Shown: piece after piece, positions 63,487 to 64,000 of the stretch | Position numbering within the stretch: position 1 is the first letter of the stretch | Layout: each line of letters opens with the position of its first letter | Origin: Cephalotus follicularis | Taxonomy: Eukaryota > Streptophyta > Magnoliopsida > Oxalidales > Cephalotaceae | Direction: 5' to 3' | Length of the DNA: 64,000 nucleotides | NCBI GenBank assembly: GCA_001972305.1 | Contig: BDDD01001386.1 | Location: 353,356-417,355, forward strand | Notes under the pieces: generated by a model | What the model saw: only the letters and a program-made list of their open reading frames with translations | The model's database searches: none | Told to the model about the DNA's origin: nothing | Made by a program: the position numbers and the translations under genes

Positions 63487-64000
63487 TCATTCATCCATAT
63501 GAGTGCCCGCATCGTCACCTCCGACCTCTCCCTCCATATCATCGGTTGCAGCATCATCCGGGGGATTGTCGTCGTGGCTAGAGGATGAAGAGATTAGTCC
63601 TCCACACTCAATGATGCCCGTGTCAGCAAACTTTTTGGCAATTCTCTTTTGACGCCTCCTCAGGGTTTGCAAACTCATCTTCATTTCCTCAACATTTCGC
63701 TGTATGCCTTTGATAGCATCAAACATCTCATCTAGCCTATTCCTTGGAAGATGTACATATGGGATTGGTTGAGCTTGAGGTTCGATTTGTAAAGGTATGT
63801 TTTCAGCTTCTTCCCCTATCTCGACTTCTCCTTCCTCTTACACAACCCTATTGGAGTCCTCGTCTCTCGAAATCCACGTACCGAGTCTCTTGTACATTTT
63901 GAAAACCATTCTCCCAAGGGTTCCTTATCCAAGTTTGTCTGCACTTTGGAGATCATGGTGCACTTCTCCAGTAAGGTCGATATTGAAATAATTGAGAATC
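63487..64000 (-). pseudogene. SIRE-E ORF3, copy 2 (cut by window end)
   Basis: The 79-codon tail (63487-63726) differs from copy 1 at a few residues (for example F-D-A-I-K-G against F-D-A-I-E-G and V-G-G-D against V-R-G-D). The in-frame TAA near 63838 is shared with copy 1. The rest lies outside the window. Confidence 0.78.

Larger units (their letters stand above)
60501..64000. repeat. Second copy of a 12,036-bp tandem duplication (partial)
   Basis: From AGGTGCCTCTT at 60501 to the window end, the sequence matches 48465-51965 with scattered substitutions and small indels (offset 12036, drifting to about 12032). It includes the same SIRE-into-Gypsy-D junction, which independent insertions would not give. 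The first unit is therefore 48465-60500 and the second starts at 60501. Confidence 0.88.

Overview
This window looks like nuclear DNA of a flowering plant, probably a eudicot with a large repeat-rich genome. It consists almost entirely of nested LTR retrotransposons in several layers. I found no host gene, rRNA, tRNA gene, CRISPR array or prokaryotic feature. The plant call rests on initiator-tRNA primer sites next to LTR ends, a chromodomain chromovirus, a SIRE-like copia element with a third ORF, and an Athila-like gag-protease element. The species cannot be named from the sequence. Element names below (Copia-A, Gypsy-D and so on) are labels for this answer only.

Layout. The oldest layer is a decayed minus-strand Ty3/gypsy chromovirus, Gypsy-D. 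It survives as pieces at 19939-21112, 48331-49695 and 57971-60025. Two copia elements and one SIRE-like element interrupt it. Copia-B (plus strand, right part 3844-19938) carries two insertions in its 5' LTR: Copia-A (minus, 1-3843, running off the left edge) and Gypsy-A (plus, 4544-13840, target-site duplication CCATG). Copia-C (minus, 21113-48330) carries three insertions, all in its 5' LTR. These are an Athila-like gag-protease element N1 (29688-37063, TSD TTTTG), a large non-coding LTR element N2 (37768-46893, TSD TATTC), and a 218-bp collapsed solo LTR N3 (46956-47173, TSD CCCAC). The four remaining pieces of that 5' LTR total 2631 bp against 2636 bp for the uninterrupted 3' LTR, which supports the reconstruction. 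SIRE-E (minus, 49696-57970) splits Gypsy-D between RNase H and integrase. From 60501 to the window end the sequence from 48465 onward repeats at an offset of about 12,036 bp. This includes the same SIRE-into-gypsy junction, so it is a tandem duplication (or a haplotype duplicated by the assembly).

Coding state. All pol genes are broken. In Gypsy-A and N1 the whole gag(-pol) reading frame stays in one phase and is broken only by in-frame stops. Most of these are explainable by C-to-T or G-to-A changes, as expected for methylated, silenced DNA. The exception is an open 253-codon ORF in N1 (34215-34976) encoding a tryptophan-rich protein with four repeats of a YWWxSxW motif, which I do not recognise.

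Most interesting pattern. Five element families (Copia-A, Copia-B, Gypsy-A, N1, SIRE-E) carry clusters of short motifs built on a TCGA(C) core, each family with its own flanks. In N1 and SIRE-E the clusters lie in the LTR just upstream of a TATA-like box. In Copia-A and Copia-B they lie in the leader after the primer-binding site. Tandem arrays with periods of 24, 27, 36, 51 and about 54 bp add a second layer of non-coding structure.
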